Counted from the stretch's first letter, positions 16,909-26,312 are shown. The stretch is 49,520 nucleotides of DNA from an uncultured Clostridia bacterium (GCA_947589665.1 CANQBJ010000010.1:1-49520), one strand, 5' to 3'. Numbers and translations: made by a program. The notes: generated by a model from the sequence alone, not told the origin.

Positions 16909-19425
16909 ATGGAATATCACAGTATGGATTTCAAGGCGGCGGCAGGACAGCTTGGGACAAGCATAAATAACGGACTTGAAACTAAGGAGGCAGAAAAACG
17001 GCTTGAAAAATACGGATATAATGCTCTTGCAGAGGCTAAAAAAAGGTCGGTGCTGTATAAATTTATAATGCAGTTCAAGGATTTTATGGTCCTTGTGCTT
17101 ATTGCGGCGGCGGTCATAAGCTGTCTGGCAGAGCTTTATTCGGGAGGAAATGACTTTATAGACAGCATTGTAATAATAGTTATAGTGCTTTTCAACGGTA
17201 TTATAGGCGTAATACAGGAATGTAGGGCGGACAAGGCCATAGACGCTTTAAAGAAAATAACAGAACCCTGCGCCGTTGTTATGAGAGAAGGCGAGGGAGC
17301 GGTCATAAATGCAAAATATCTTGTGCCTGGGGATATCGTAAGACTTGAGGCGGGAGATATAGTGCCTGCCGACTGCAGGATAGTTGAATGTATGGCGCTT
17401 AAGGCAAATGAATCTGCTCTTACAGGCGAAACAGAGGGTGCAGACAAGTCTGAAAAGGCCGTTGCCGTAAATACTGTCCTTGCCGAAAGGAGCAATATGC
17501 TCTATATGGGTACAAGTATAGTGCAGGGCAGATGTACAGCCCTTGTTACGGCAACAGGGCAGAATACGGAAATAGGCAAAATAGCATCAATGCTTACAGA
17601 CGACAGAGAAGAAACACCTTTGCAGAAAAAGCTCTCCGAGCTTGGCAGGATACTGGGTATAGGCGCTCTGGGCATATGCTTTGCAATATTTGTTATAGGT
17701 GTGCTGAGAGGCTTATCGGTGTTTTCCATGTTTATGACGGCGGTAAGCCTTGCGGTAGCGGCTATCCCAGAGGGACTTACGGCAGTTGTGACCATAGTGC
17801 TTGCCATCGGTGTGCAGACTATGGCAAGAAACAACGCTATAGTAAAGAGACTTTCGGCAGTTGAGGCTCTTGGAAATGCCGATGTGATATGCAGCGACAA
17901 GACAGGCACAATTACCGAGAACAAAATGACGCTTACCGAGGTAGCAGGCTATGACAAGGAGGATATACTGACTCTTGCCTGCCTTTGCTGTGATGCAGAC
18001 GGCGAAAGAGGAGAGGCAACGGAGCAGGGCATAGTACTTGGCGGTAGGGAGCAGGGCATAGACAAGGAGAAGCTGGAGTATACTATGCCGAGAGTATATG
18101 AGCTGCCCTTTTCTTCGGAACGCAGGAAAATGACTACCGTACATAAATACGGCTCCGATTTTGCGGCAATAACAAAGGGCGCCTGTGAGGAGGTGCTTAA
18201 GGGCTGTTCGGCATATATGCAAGAGCGAGGCATAGTAAAAAAACTGGACAGGCTTACACTTAACAGAATAATTGAAAAAAACAATTCTCTTGCTCAGAAG
18301 GGCTTAAGAGTGCTTGCCGTTGCCGTGAGAAAAAGCTCCGCCGTTGTAAAGGAGGAAAAAAATTTTATATACTGCGGACTTGTGGCGCTTAGGGACAATC
18401 CCAGACAGGGCGTGGAAAGGTCTGTTGAGATGTGCAAAAGGGCAGGCATAAGGACTGTTATGATAACAGGCGACAGTCCTGTTACCGCAAGGGCTGTGGC
18501 AGAGAGCATAGGCATAGTATCGGATACGGTAACGGGAAACGAAATAGAGGAAATGACAGACAGTGAGTTTGAAAATGCCGTTGACAGCTGCAATATATTT
18601 GCAAGGGTAACTCCTCAGCATAAATACAGGATAGTGGATAGCCTTAAGAAAAAAGGGAATATAGTTGCCTTTGCAGGTGACGGCATAAATGACGCGCCTT
18701 CTATAAAGCTTGCGGATATAGGCTGCGCCATGGGCAGGAACGGTACGGAGGTAGCAAGACAGGCGGCGGACATAGTGCTTGCCGATGACAATTTCAACAC
18801 TATTGTAAAGGCTGTTGAGGAGGGCAAGGGTATATATGAAAACATCCTTAAGGTAATACACTTCCTGCTTTCATCCAATATAGGCGAAATACTTGTTATT
18901 TTTCTTTCGGTCATAATGGGCTTTCCCGTACCGCTGCTCCCTATACAGCTTTTGTGGGTAAATCTTGTGACAGACAGTATGCCTGCCGTGGCTCTTGGTG
19001 TGGACATATGGGACAAGGATATTATGTATTCAAAAGAGGATATGAAAAATATGTGGCAGAGAATAGCGCTTGAGGGCTGTATGATAGGCGCTCTTGCCCT
19101 TGTTGCCTTTGCCATAGGCAAGGTGCTTTATTTAAGTACGGACACAGGCAGGACAATGTGCTTTTGCGTATTGAGCATATCACAGCTTTTCCATGCTTTT
19201 AATATGCGAAGCAGACATTCTCTGCTCAGCATAAATATATTTGAAAATATGTATCTTATAGGAGCGCTTTTAATAGGTATAGCTATGCAGTGGTGCGTTG
19301 TGGAAATAGATATACTGGGCAATATATTCAGAACTGCTGCCTTAAGCCCCGGACAGTGGTCCATCGTAATGGCTATGAGCTTCGTGCCTATACTTATATG
19401 CGAGCTTGAAAAGAGAATCTATTAG
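16909..19425 (+). CDS. Calcium-type P-type ATPase (P2A-like)
   Basis: 838 aa. Full set of P-type motifs: TGE (172-174, actuator domain), PEGL (287-290, ion site in the fourth helix), DKTGT (330-334, with the phosphorylated D330), KGACEEVL, MITGDSPVTA and GDGINDAPS. The helix motif NLVTDSMPAVALG, with N and D in calcium-site positions, supports Ca2+ export of the SERCA/PacL type. Some 9-10 helices. ATG 16909 follows AAAAGGAGG; the upstream ATG at 16867 does not. It runs divergent from the ytaF-like gene with an 81-base gap and no clear promoter of its own. Confidence 0.95.
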   Translation: MEYHSMDFKAAAGQLGTSINNGLETKEAEKRLEKYGYNALAEAKKRSVLYKFIMQFKDFMVLVLIAAAVISCLAELYSGGNDFIDSIVIIVIVLFNGIIGVIQECRADKAIDALKKITEPCAVVMREGEGAVINAKYLVPGDIVRLEAGDIVPADCRIVECMALKANESALTGETEGADKSEKAVAVNTVLAERSNMLYMGTSIVQGRCTALVTATGQNTEIGKIASMLTDDREETPLQKKLSELGRILGIGALGICFAIFVIGVLRGLSVFSMFMTAVSLAVAAIPEGLTAVVTIVLAIGVQTMARNNAIVKRLSAVEALGNADVICSDKTGTITENKMTLTEVAGYDKEDILTLACLCCDADGERGEATEQGIVLGGREQGIDKEKLEYTMPRVYELPFSSERRKMTTVHKYGSDFAAITKGACEEVLKGCSAYMQERGIVKKLDRLTLNRIIEKNNSLAQKGLRVLAVAVRKSSAVVKEEKNFIYCGLVALRDNPRQGVERSVEMCKRAGIRTVMITGDSPVTARAVAESIGIVSDTVTGNEIEEMTDSEFENAVDSCNIFARVTPQHKYRIVDSLKKKGNIVAFAGDGINDAPSIKLADIGCAMGRNGTEVARQAADIVLADDNFNTIVKAVEEGKGIYENILKVIHFLLSSNIGEILVIFLSVIMGFPVPLLPIQLLWVNLVTDSMPAVALGVDIWDKDIMYSKEDMKNMWQRIALEGCMIGALALVAFAIGKVLYLSTDTGRTMCFCVLSISQLFHAFNMRSRHSLLSINIFENMYLIGALLIGIAMQWCVVEIDILGNIFRTAALSPGQWSIVMAMSFVPILICELEKRIY

Positions 19426-19428
19426 CAA

Positions 19429-19459
19429 GATTTTCGGGGGTCCTGGACCCCCGAAAATC
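19429..19459 (+). terminator. Perfect 15-bp hairpin after the Ca2+ ATPase
   Basis: GATTTTCGGGGGTCC and its exact complement flank a single T (19444). There is no clean T-run after it (GGTTGTTTG), so it may act as a processing or protective structure rather than a true terminator. Confidence 0.5.
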
Positions 19460-19522
19460 GGTTGTTTGAAAATGATACTATATGTATATAGATGTAGTAG
19501 GCAGTATTTTTATTCATTTATA

Positions 19523-19551
19523 TTGACTTTTTGCTTAAATTTATGTATTAT
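19523..19551 (+). promoter_or_regulatory. SigA-type promoter for the amino acid ABC operon
   Basis: TTGACT (19523-19528), 17-base spacer, TATTAT (19546-19551), 33 bases before the ATG. Confidence 0.65.
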
Positions 19552-19584
19552 ATATGTATAATTATTTATTAAGGAGGAAATAAA

Positions 19585-20388
19585 ATGAAGAAATTATTAT
19601 CTATAGCTTTAGCAGGTATTATGATGCTTGGTATCGTCGGCTGCGGCGGTTCTGCTGCGCCAGAGGAAAGCGCTGAAACTCCCGATACTGAGGCAGCTGC
19701 TGCTCTCACAGGTACAGAGGGTAAGCTTATATGGGGTACAAATGCTGCATTTGAGCCTTATGAGTATATGGAGGGCGACGAGGTCATCGGTATTGATGCT
19801 GAGATAGCTGACGCTATTGCCGCTAAGCTGGGTCTTGAAGCTCAGGTTGAGAATATGGACTTTGACGCTATTATCCCTTCTGTTCAGACAGGTAAGGTAG
19901 ATATCGGTCTTGCAGGTATGACAGTAAGCGAGGAAAGACTTAACAATGTCAATTTCTCAGATACATATGTAGAAGCAGGCCAGGCTATTATAGTTAAGGA
20001 AGGCTCAGACATCAAGTCCGCTGCCGACTTAAAAGATAAGGTAATAGGCGTACAGAGAGGTACTACAGGTGATGAGTATGTTTCCGACGAGGCTAATGGA
20101 GTAGCTCCTGCAAGCGTTGAGAGATTTGCAAACGGTCCCGATGCGGCTCAGTCACTTCTTACAGACAAGATCGATGCAGTTGTAATCGACAACGAGCCTG
20201 CAAAGAAGCTTGTTGAAAATTCAGAGGGACTTGTTAAGCTTGACGAGAACCTGACTTCCGAGCAGTATGCAATAGCTGTATCAAAGGACAACGAAGCTCT
20301 TTTAGAGGCAATAAACGGCGCTCTTAAGGAAATGAAGGACAACGGTGAGCTTCAGGCTATATTAGACAAGTACTTAAACGCAGAATAA
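19585..20388 (+). CDS. Amino acid ABC transporter substrate-binding lipoprotein
   Basis: 267 aa. Signal peptide with lipobox IVGC (Cys at residue 20), then a Glu/Ala/Thr-rich linker. The SBP_bac_3 fold starts at KLIWGTNAAFEPYEYMEGDE. The signatures GIDAEIADAIAAKLG and DIGLAGMTVSEER are those of polar amino acid binders of the GlnH/HisJ/ArtJ family. The ligand is unknown. AAGGAGG lies 6-7 bases before the ATG. It is followed by a hairpin and then by the permease and ATPase. Confidence 0.95.
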   Translation: MKKLLSIALAGIMMLGIVGCGGSAAPEESAETPDTEAAAALTGTEGKLIWGTNAAFEPYEYMEGDEVIGIDAEIADAIAAKLGLEAQVENMDFDAIIPSVQTGKVDIGLAGMTVSEERLNNVNFSDTYVEAGQAIIVKEGSDIKSAADLKDKVIGVQRGTTGDEYVSDEANGVAPASVERFANGPDAAQSLLTDKIDAVVIDNEPAKKLVENSEGLVKLDENLTSEQYAIAVSKDNEALLEAINGALKEMKDNGELQAILDKYLNAE

Positions 20389-20397
20389 TTTAAACAC

Positions 20398-20426
20398 AAG
20401 GGTGTGTATCATACACACCCTTATTT
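20398..20426 (+). terminator. Intergenic hairpin in the ABC operon
   Basis: AAGGGTGTGTAT (20398-20409) and ATACACACCCTT (20411-20422) are perfect complements around one C, followed by ATTTT. Such hairpins after the binding-protein gene usually stabilise its mRNA and lower expression of the permease, giving more binding protein than transporter. Confidence 0.7.
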
Positions 20427-20439
20427 TGAGGAAAAGACT

Positions 20440-21219
20440 ATGGGAGAATTAATTTACAATATAGCAAATATATTTGTATCCGACGACAAGGCCAAATGGT
20501 TTGTAACGGAGCTGTATAACAACTTTATAGTTGACAACAGGTGGTCATGGCTGCTTAAAGGTCTTGGTATAACAATAAGGCTTACTGTTTTTGCATTTAT
20601 ATTCGGTCTTTTACTGGGACTTATAATAGCTGTTATCAGAGTAACCTATGACAAGAGGGTAGACACTCCTAAGCAAAGCGTTTCACAAAAGGCAGGCAGG
20701 TTTATACTTGGCATACTTAATGCCATATGCAAGCTTTATCTTAACATTATACAGGGTACACCTACAATTGTTCAGATAATGATAATATACTTTGTAATAC
20801 TGGCAGATTCCACCAATAAGGTAGGTGTTGCCACACTGGGCTTTACCATAAACTCCAGCGCATATGTAGCAGAAATTATAAGAGGCGGTATAAACGGTGT
20901 AGACAAGGGTCAGATGGAGGCAGGCAGAAGCCTTGGCTTTGGCTATATACCTACAATGATATATGTAGTGATACCACAGGCACTCAGGAGTGCTCTTCCT
21001 GCTCTTTGCAACGAGTTAGTAGTGCTTTTAAAGGAAACCTCTGTAGCAAGTATGGTTGCCCTCCAGGACCTTCTTGCAGCGGCACTTCTTATCAAGAGCC
21101 GTACCTACAGCGCATTCTTCCCGCTTATTGCGGCAGCACTTATATACTTTGTGATCGTTTCTATACTGAGAAACTTTTCTGCGCGTCTTGAAAGGAGGCT
21201 GAATTCCGGTGAAAGGTAA
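20440..21219 (+). CDS. Amino acid ABC transporter permease
   Basis: 259 aa, HisM/GlnP family with about five to six membrane helices. The cytoplasmic coupling loop (EAA motif) is clear: [10 protein letters not shown]...[11 protein letters not shown]. An insert of about 25 residues after the second helix ([15 protein letters not shown]) is slightly unusual. ATG 20440 has GAGG upstream; the longer reading from 20404 would run through the intergenic hairpin. Overlaps the ATPase gene by 11 bases. Confidence 0.95.
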   Translation: MGELIYNIANIFVSDDKAKWFVTELYNNFIVDNRWSWLLKGLGITIRLTVFAFIFGLLLGLIIAVIRVTYDKRVDTPKQSVSQKAGRFILGILNAICKLYLNIIQGTPTIVQIMIIYFVILADSTNKVGVATLGFTINSSAYVAEIIRGGINGVDKGQMEAGRSLGFGYIPTMIYVVIPQALRSALPALCNELVVLLKETSVASMVALQDLLAAALLIKSRTYSAFFPLIAAALIYFVIVSILRNFSARLERRLNSGER

Positions 21220-21952
21220 TGAACCCCTTATTAAGGTTGAAAATCTGACAAAGGACTTCGGAAACGCAGTTCTTGCCCTTGACAATGTAAACAATAATAT
21301 ATACAATGGCGAGGTAGTAGTTGTAATAGGACCCTCAGGCTCAGGAAAGTCTACATTTCTGAGATGTCTTAATCTCCTTGAGGTGCCTACAGACGGACAT
21401 ATTTATTTTGAAGGCGTGGATATTACAGACCCCAAGAACAATCTGAATAAGCACAGAAGAAAAATGGGTATGGTATTCCAGCAGTTTAACCTCTTCCCTC
21501 ATATGACAATTATGCGTAACCTTACAATAGGTCCTATGAAGCTTCTTAAGAAGAGTAAGGAAGAGGCTGAGAAAAAGGCTATGGAGCTTTTGGAGAGAGT
21601 AGGGCTTGCAGACAGGGCAAACAGCTACCCCAATCAGCTTTCAGGCGGTCAGAAACAGAGAATAGCTATAGTAAGAGCCCTCTGTATGGAGCCTGATGTT
21701 ATGCTTTTTGACGAGCCTACATCAGCCCTTGACCCCGAAATGGTAGGCGAGGTTTTAGATGTTATGAAAAGCCTTGCGCGGGAAAATATGACAATGGTCG
21801 TTGTAACTCACGAAATGGGCTTTGCCAGAGAGGTAGGCTCCAGAGTTATATTTATGGAAAATGGCAAAATTCTTGAGGAAAATACTCCGGATGAGTTTTT
21901 TGACAATCCTAAAAGCGAAAGACTTAAGAATTTCCTGGATAAAGTGTTGTAA
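21209..21952 (+). CDS. Amino acid ABC transporter ATPase
   Basis: 247 aa, GlnQ family. Walker [10 protein letters not shown] (41-49), Q-loop Q90, signature LSGGQ (143-147), Walker B MLFDEP (D167) and switch H200 are all intact. Starts with GTG at 21209; AAAGGAGG lies at 21191-21198 inside the permease gene, and the only nearby ATG is out of frame. Overlap suggests translational coupling. Confidence 0.96.
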   Translation: MKGNEPLIKVENLTKDFGNAVLALDNVNNNIYNGEVVVVIGPSGSGKSTFLRCLNLLEVPTDGHIYFEGVDITDPKNNLNKHRRKMGMVFQQFNLFPHMTIMRNLTIGPMKLLKKSKEEAEKKAMELLERVGLADRANSYPNQLSGGQKQRIAIVRALCMEPDVMLFDEPTSALDPEMVGEVLDVMKSLARENMTMVVVTHEMGFAREVGSRVIFMENGKILEENTPDEFFDNPKSERLKNFLDKVL

Positions 21953-21980
21953 AAAAGGCAGCGTTAGCTGCCTTTTAGCG
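21953..21980 (+). terminator. Terminator of the amino acid ABC operon
   Basis: AAAAGGCAGC (21953-21962) and GCTGCCTTTT (21967-21976) with loop GTTA. The T-run is part of the stem. Confidence 0.8.
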
Positions 21981-21993
21981 TATCGATAAAATC

Positions 21994-22159
21994 GACACGC
22001 TTGCAAGAAATGCCTTACGACATTTCTTGCAGATATTCGGGTATAAAAATATTGAGCTTTACGAAAGCCAATTTATGGCTTTCTAAGCTCAAATTTTTTC
22101 CTCGGACGGGCAAAGCTCGTCCTGCGGATTAAAGTCTGCGACGCTTTTTTGCAAGCTGT
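21994..22159 (+). repeat. Interspersed repeat B, copy 2
   Basis: Starts with the same 39-base block as copy 1 (one difference: TTACGAC against TTATGAC). Ends with the same CCTGCGGATTAAAGTCTGCG block (22121-22159). The middle is different and shorter, with hairpins GAGCTTTACGAAAGC... and GGACGGGCAAAGCTCGTCC. Like copy 1, it sits directly after an operon end. Confidence 0.8.
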
Positions 22160-22353
22160 TCACACTGATAATTCAAGTTTTTTGTAACCTATGGTCGTAG
22201 GGGGATACCTGCGGTTTCCTGTTTTATAGGTAACTTTTCATATGAATTTTCCCTCCCGCAGCCGCAGCGTGGCTAAAGCGGGAGTTTTGCCTCTTTTGGG
22301 GTCAGTAATTATGGAATGATATAACTTTGTGCCCCAAAAGCCGTTCGGAGGGT
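22160..22353. other. Non-coding stretch with two inverted repeats
   Basis: CTCCCGC (22253-22259) pairs with GCGGGAG (22278-22284), with an inner AGCC/GGCT and TTTT after it. CTTTTGGGG (22293-22301) pairs with CCCCAAAAG (22332-22340). No ORF. This continues the repeat cluster that begins at 21994; it may be another mosaic element. Confidence 0.5.
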
Positions 22354-22385
22354 ATGGGAACCATCGGAAGGTTCCCATGTTTTTT
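22354..22385 (+). terminator. Terminator-like hairpin
   Basis: ATGGGAACC (22354-22362) pairs with GGTTCCCAT (22370-22378), then GTTTTTT. Right after it TTACTTTTTTT and AAAAAAAGTAA (22387-22409) form another perfect inverted repeat. Confidence 0.6.
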
Positions 22386-22420
22386 GTTACTTTTTTTCAA
22401 AAAAAGTAAATAAAATTTCT

Positions 22421-22471
22421 TATGCTTTTTAAAGCAAAAAGCATATTTATCTTATTATTTAATAAGATAAA
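22421..22471 (-). terminator. Paired hairpins ending the minus-strand cluster
   Basis: On the minus strand, an 11-bp AT stem (22471-22446) is followed by a 10-bp stem TATGCTTTTT/AAAAAGCATA (22445-22421). They lie just past the stop of the last gene in the 30586-22479 cluster. T-runs occur in both. Confidence 0.5.
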
Positions 22472-22478
22472 CAAAAAA

Positions 22479-23297
22479 TTACATCGGTATTCCATTCTCA
22501 ATATAATCAGCCATAATACCTATTGTCTCGGCATATCTGCCCATTACTTCCATAAGAGAAACGAAGGAGAAAATTAAAATAATATTTCTGACAAAGGGTT
22601 CTTTGGTCTTTGGGTATATAAGTATAGCTGCGGTTGTCGTAAGCATTGCCGATATAATGCAGATATGATAGAGAAGTACACTTTCTGAGCCTATTATACC
22701 GTATACTACGCCTAAAGCTACAGAGATAAATGCCGTAATTACATTTATTTTATCTGCCATACCTTCTCTGAGGGAGTGACGCATAACATAAAGTACTGCA
22801 AGGGAAACGCAGAGCCTTACAACAAAGGCTGCGGCCTTATTCATATAGTAGAGATAGAAGTAAAGGCTCATAAAGATATTGTAGCCGAAATAATAGAATA
22901 TAAAATCCATATATTTATACAGGAGAAGCGAAAAGGGTATGCACAGTATGATATATAGGATATTAAGGGGAGTAAATCTTTTATCAACGGTCTGTCTGTA
23001 ATACCATATGCTTACTGCATTTATAACAGTAACAGCCATTGTCTGCAATATTTTTCTGACAGTGATATCAGGCACTATAAAGTGAAGTGATGTCCAGAAG
23101 AGCATAAGCATAAAAAAGGAGGCAGCCTTCTTGCCAAATTTGAAAAAATCCATTCTGCCGAAGTTACTCTCCCATATATAGCGAAAAGAACCCTTTTTGT
23201 CGATGCCTTCCTCCCATATTATCTGGGTTTCGGTGCGAGTATCGTCACATGGGTCGCTGAACCGCTGCATATCGTACATATCCTTGCTTTTTGCCAT
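22479..23297 (-). CDS. Hypothetical polytopic membrane protein
   Basis: 272 aa, no family recognised. The first 50 residues are soluble and charged, including TQIIWEEGIDKK. About eight hydrophobic stretches follow from residue 55 to 260, many rich in Tyr and Phe (IFYYFGYNIFMSLYFYLYYM). No catalytic or transport signature is evident. It is the last gene of the division/lsp cluster, starting 8 bases after rluD, with a GTAGGTGAG site. Probably a real gene, because codon use and spacing match its neighbours. Confidence 0.75.
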   Translation of the reverse strand: MAKSKDMYDMQRFSDPCDDTRTETQIIWEEGIDKKGSFRYIWESNFGRMDFFKFGKKAASFFMLMLFWTSLHFIVPDITVRKILQTMAVTVINAVSIWYYRQTVDKRFTPLNILYIILCIPFSLLLYKYMDFIFYYFGYNIFMSLYFYLYYMNKAAAFVVRLCVSLAVLYVMRHSLREGMADKINVITAFISVALGVVYGIIGSESVLLYHICIISAMLTTTAAILIYPKTKEPFVRNIILIFSFVSLMEVMGRYAETIGIMADYIENGIPM

Positions 23298-23305
23298 AGG
23301 CTCAC

Positions 23306-24211
23306 CTACTGTCTTAAAATATCCAATATCCTTGTAAAATACGGGGGCAGTGCTGTTTCAAACTCCATATATTCTCCCGTAACGGGGTGTACAAAGCCCA
23401 AAACCTTTGCATGGAGTATTTGTCCCGCTGCAGAAAATGCCTGCTTTTTAGGTCCATATACAGGGTCGCCTAAAAGGGGATGTCCTATGTGTGACATATG
23501 GACTCTTATCTGATGTGTTCTTCCCGTTTCCAGCCTAAGCTCCACAAGTGTGAATTTCCCAAGTCTTTCAAGCACCTTGTAATGGGTGACGGCATTTCTG
23601 CCGTCCTTTACTACAGCCATTTTCTTCCTGTCCTTCTGAGAACGTCCTATGTTAGTGGAAACGGTACCCTCGTCTTCATCAAAGCCGTTGTATACAACTG
23701 CATTGTATATCCTTTTCATCGAATGCTCTGCCAGCTGAGTACTCAGACCTCTGTGGGCAATATCCGATTTCGCTATTACAAGCACACCGCTTGTATCCTT
23801 GTCTATTCTGTGTACTATACCCGGTCTCAATTCACCGTTTATGCCTGAAAGCTCATTGCCGCAGTGATACATAAGAGCATTTACAAGGGTGCCTGTATAA
23901 TGCCCCGGCGCAGGGTGTACTACCATATTCTGGGATTTGTTCACAACTATAAGGTCATTATCCTCGTAGAGTATATCAAGAGGTATGTTTTCCGCCGCTA
24001 TCTCCACTGCCTCGGGCTGCGGCATATCCACCTCTATTACATCGCCTGTTTTAAGCCTATAGCTTTTGTTCACAGTCTTTTTATTGACGGTGACGTTTCC
24101 CTTTTCTATAAGCTTATGCAGGGCAGAGCGCGATACATCCTCTATTTCATCGTTGAGAAAATGGTCTATCCTTCTGTTTGCATCCTGAGCTTCAGCAGTG
24201 TATATATCCAT
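23306..24211 (-). CDS. rluD: Pseudouridine synthase, RluD/YlyB type
   Basis: 301 aa. S4 domain at about residues 12-70, then the RluA core with active-site HRIDKDTSG and the RTHQIRVHMSHIGHPLLGDPVYG block. Modifies U in 23S rRNA (RluD-type sites by family). Location next to lspA is the same as for ylyB in Bacillus, which supports this subtype. The GGAGG site lies in the end of lspA, 2 bases separating the genes. Confidence 0.93.
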   Translation of the reverse strand: MDIYTAEAQDANRRIDHFLNDEIEDVSRSALHKLIEKGNVTVNKKTVNKSYRLKTGDVIEVDMPQPEAVEIAAENIPLDILYEDNDLIVVNKSQNMVVHPAPGHYTGTLVNALMYHCGNELSGINGELRPGIVHRIDKDTSGVLVIAKSDIAHRGLSTQLAEHSMKRIYNAVVYNGFDEDEGTVSTNIGRSQKDRKKMAVVKDGRNAVTHYKVLERLGKFTLVELRLETGRTHQIRVHMSHIGHPLLGDPVYGPKKQAFSAAGQILHAKVLGFVHPVTGEYMEFETALPPYFTRILDILRQ

Positions 24212-24213
24212 TT

Positions 24214-24678
24214 CTATTCCTCCCTGTCAAGGAACAAAGCGCCTGCCGCAAGGAGAAAGGCGCCTATGCATACGCATATGTCCGCAAAGTTGAACACGGG
24301 AAAATCCCAGCCGAATATATAGAAGTTGAACATATCCACAACATAGCCTCTTAAAAGCCTGTCTGCAAGATTGCCGACAGCACCTGAGCATATAAGCACA
24401 ATAGCCGCTCTTGTCCATATATTCTTGTTTTCTCTTCTGAGCCTGACATAGTACACTGCGCAGAATATACATATAACAACTGTCAAAATAATAAAGAGCC
24501 ACTTAGCCCCCTGAAGGAAGCCGAAGGCAGCTCCTTTATTTTCAACATAGGTCAGGCTGAAAAAGTTATCTATAATGTCTATATTTTCAACAGGCATAAG
24601 CCTTGCAACAGTCACAAGCTTTATTATCTGATCTGCCGCTACCAATACCAGAAAAACTATTACAGGTAAAATATACAT
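24214..24678 (-). CDS. lspA: Lipoprotein signal peptidase
   Basis: 154 aa, four membrane helices. The two catalytic aspartates lie in GNLADRLLRGYVVDMF and FNFADICVCIG; FFSLTYVENKGAAFG is also conserved. Cleaves the signal peptide of prolipoproteins such as the binding protein at 19585. AGAGG precedes the ATG. Confidence 0.96.
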   Translation of the reverse strand: MYILPVIVFLVLVAADQIIKLVTVARLMPVENIDIIDNFFSLTYVENKGAAFGFLQGAKWLFIILTVVICIFCAVYYVRLRRENKNIWTRAAIVLICSGAVGNLADRLLRGYVVDMFNFYIFGWDFPVFNFADICVCIGAFLLAAGALFLDREE

Positions 24679-24694
24679 TTTTCAACCTCTTGCA

Positions 24695-25780
24695 TTAAAT
24701 TTTTAATATATATCCTATAGCGTCCTTTATCTCCCTTTCGGAACAGCCCTTTTCGGTATAGGCATTGCCCATAGACCTGAGGGCGGTAATATTTATAACG
24801 CCGTTTTTAGTCTTTTTATCATTAAACATCTGAGCATATATATCCTCAGCGCTGAAATTCTCCACAGCAACGGGCAGTCCGAAGTATTTCAGCAATTCTT
24901 TAGCCTGCTCTACGTCGCTTTCAGATACGGCGCCTCTTTTCATAGAGAGATAAAGAGCGGCGACCATACCTACTGCAACACATTCGCCGTGAAGCATATT
25001 GAAGTCCGAAAGCGTTTCTATGGCATGACCAAAGGTATGGCCAAAGTTAAGTATTTCTCTTAAGCCCGTTTCCTTTTCGTCCTGACTTACTACATTTGCC
25101 TTTATTTTGCAGGAGCCGTACACTACCTGAGCTATGGCATCGGGGTCAAGCTCTTTCACGGCATCCCTGTTGTCAAGGAAAAACCGAAGGTAGTCTGTAT
25201 CCTGTATATAGCCGTGCTTTACCGATTCTGCAAGACCTGCGGCAACCTCTCTGTAGGGCAGGGTATTAAGTGTATCTGTATTTATAAACACAAGCTCGGG
25301 CTGATAGAAAGCGCCCACCATATTTTTATTGCCCATAAAGTCGACACCTGTTTTGCCGCCGACACTGCTGTCTACCTGAGAAAGAAGAGTTGTAGGTATC
25401 TGCACAAAGGGAATACCCCTCATATATGTGGCAGCCGCAAAGCCGCACATATCGCCAACAACACCGCCGCCAAGGGCAACGAGTACAGACCTTCTGTCAA
25501 GGTGATGTTCTATAAAGAATTTGTAGAACTCAGATATAGTACTGAGATTTTTGCTGTTCTCACCTGCAGAGAACACACATATACTTATGTTGCTGCATAT
25601 ATCTGACAGAAGCTCTTTTACCTTATTTGCATAGAGGGGCGCAACATTTGTATCTGTAACTATGCACACCCTTCTGCCTGAGATACCTGCCTTTTCAAAG
25701 GCAGATACAAGAGCGTCAAAGCTTGAGTCTATGTATATGGGGTATTGCTTTATTCCTGTGTCTACGCTTAATATTTTCAT
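24695..25780 (-). CDS. aroB: 3-dehydroquinate synthase
   Basis: 361 aa. NAD and metal site motifs: ALGGGVVGDMCGFAAATYMRG, PTTLLSQVDSSVGGKTG, the metal Glu in GLAESVKHG, and the His ligands in NFGHTFGHAIE and LHGE. Converts DAHP to 3-dehydroquinate in the shikimate route. Starts 1 base after divIVA, with an AGAGG site. An aroB inside a cell-division cluster is an unusual neighbour; no other aro gene is in the window. Confidence 0.95.
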   Translation of the reverse strand: MKILSVDTGIKQYPIYIDSSFDALVSAFEKAGISGRRVCIVTDTNVAPLYANKVKELLSDICSNISICVFSAGENSKNLSTISEFYKFFIEHHLDRRSVLVALGGGVVGDMCGFAAATYMRGIPFVQIPTTLLSQVDSSVGGKTGVDFMGNKNMVGAFYQPELVFINTDTLNTLPYREVAAGLAESVKHGYIQDTDYLRFFLDNRDAVKELDPDAIAQVVYGSCKIKANVVSQDEKETGLREILNFGHTFGHAIETLSDFNMLHGECVAVGMVAALYLSMKRGAVSESDVEQAKELLKYFGLPVAVENFSAEDIYAQMFNDKKTKNGVINITALRSMGNAYTEKGCSEREIKDAIGYILKI

Positions 25781-25781
25781 A

Positions 25782-26282
25782 TTAATCCTCTTTAGCTGTA
25801 TTGTCCTCTACGGCTGCGGCAGCCTCGCTGTCTATAAATTCAGCCTCGTTTGCCTCAAGGACCTGTATCTGATTTTCAAGAAGACTTCTGAGCGTACCCT
25901 TTATTCTGGCATATTCCGCCCTAGTACTCACTATCTGAGACTTAAGTACAGAAAGCTGTGTATTGGCATCCTGTAAGATCTGCTGTGCCTGTTGTTCCGC
26001 TGCGGTTATTATCTGCTGAGCGGAAATGCTGGCATTTTTCTTGGACTCTTCTGCATTCTTCTCTGCAGTAACTATAGAGTCCTTTATAGTGTCCTCAAGT
26101 CCCTTATAGTATTTGAGGGCATCCTCCATAGCGCTTATCTTGTCCTGGAGCTTTGCATTGTCCTTATAAAGCTTTTCAAATTCCACTATTACTCTGTCGA
26201 GGAATGTATCTACATCCTCACGTGAATAGCCAAAGGTCGCCTTTTTAAATTCAACAGTCTCAATATCTACCGGTGTCAACAT
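25782..26282 (-). CDS. divIVA: DivIVA-family cell pole/septum protein
   Basis: 166 aa. The conserved N-terminal lipid-binding segment (PVDIETVEFKKATFGYSRED) with Phe and Arg is followed by coiled coil to about residue 150. The Ala/Gln-rich middle (ITAAEQQAQQILQDAN) and acidic end are typical. It marks curved membrane at poles and septa. GGAGG precedes the ATG; the gene follows ylmH as in Bacillus. Confidence 0.94.
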   Translation of the reverse strand: MLTPVDIETVEFKKATFGYSREDVDTFLDRVIVEFEKLYKDNAKLQDKISAMEDALKYYKGLEDTIKDSIVTAEKNAEESKKNASISAQQIITAAEQQAQQILQDANTQLSVLKSQIVSTRAEYARIKGTLRSLLENQIQVLEANEAEFIDSEAAAAVEDNTAKED

Positions 26283-26312
26283 AATTATTACCTCCCGAAG
26301 TTGATTTATACT

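Noticed and set aside
18304..18861. 185-codon minus-strand open frame
   Set aside because: Antisense to the Ca2+ ATPase, whose motifs run without a break through this stretch.
22387..22409. Possible attachment site (TTAC-T7-C-A7-GTAA)
   Set aside because: It is a simple palindrome of homopolymers with no integrase gene and no second copy seen.
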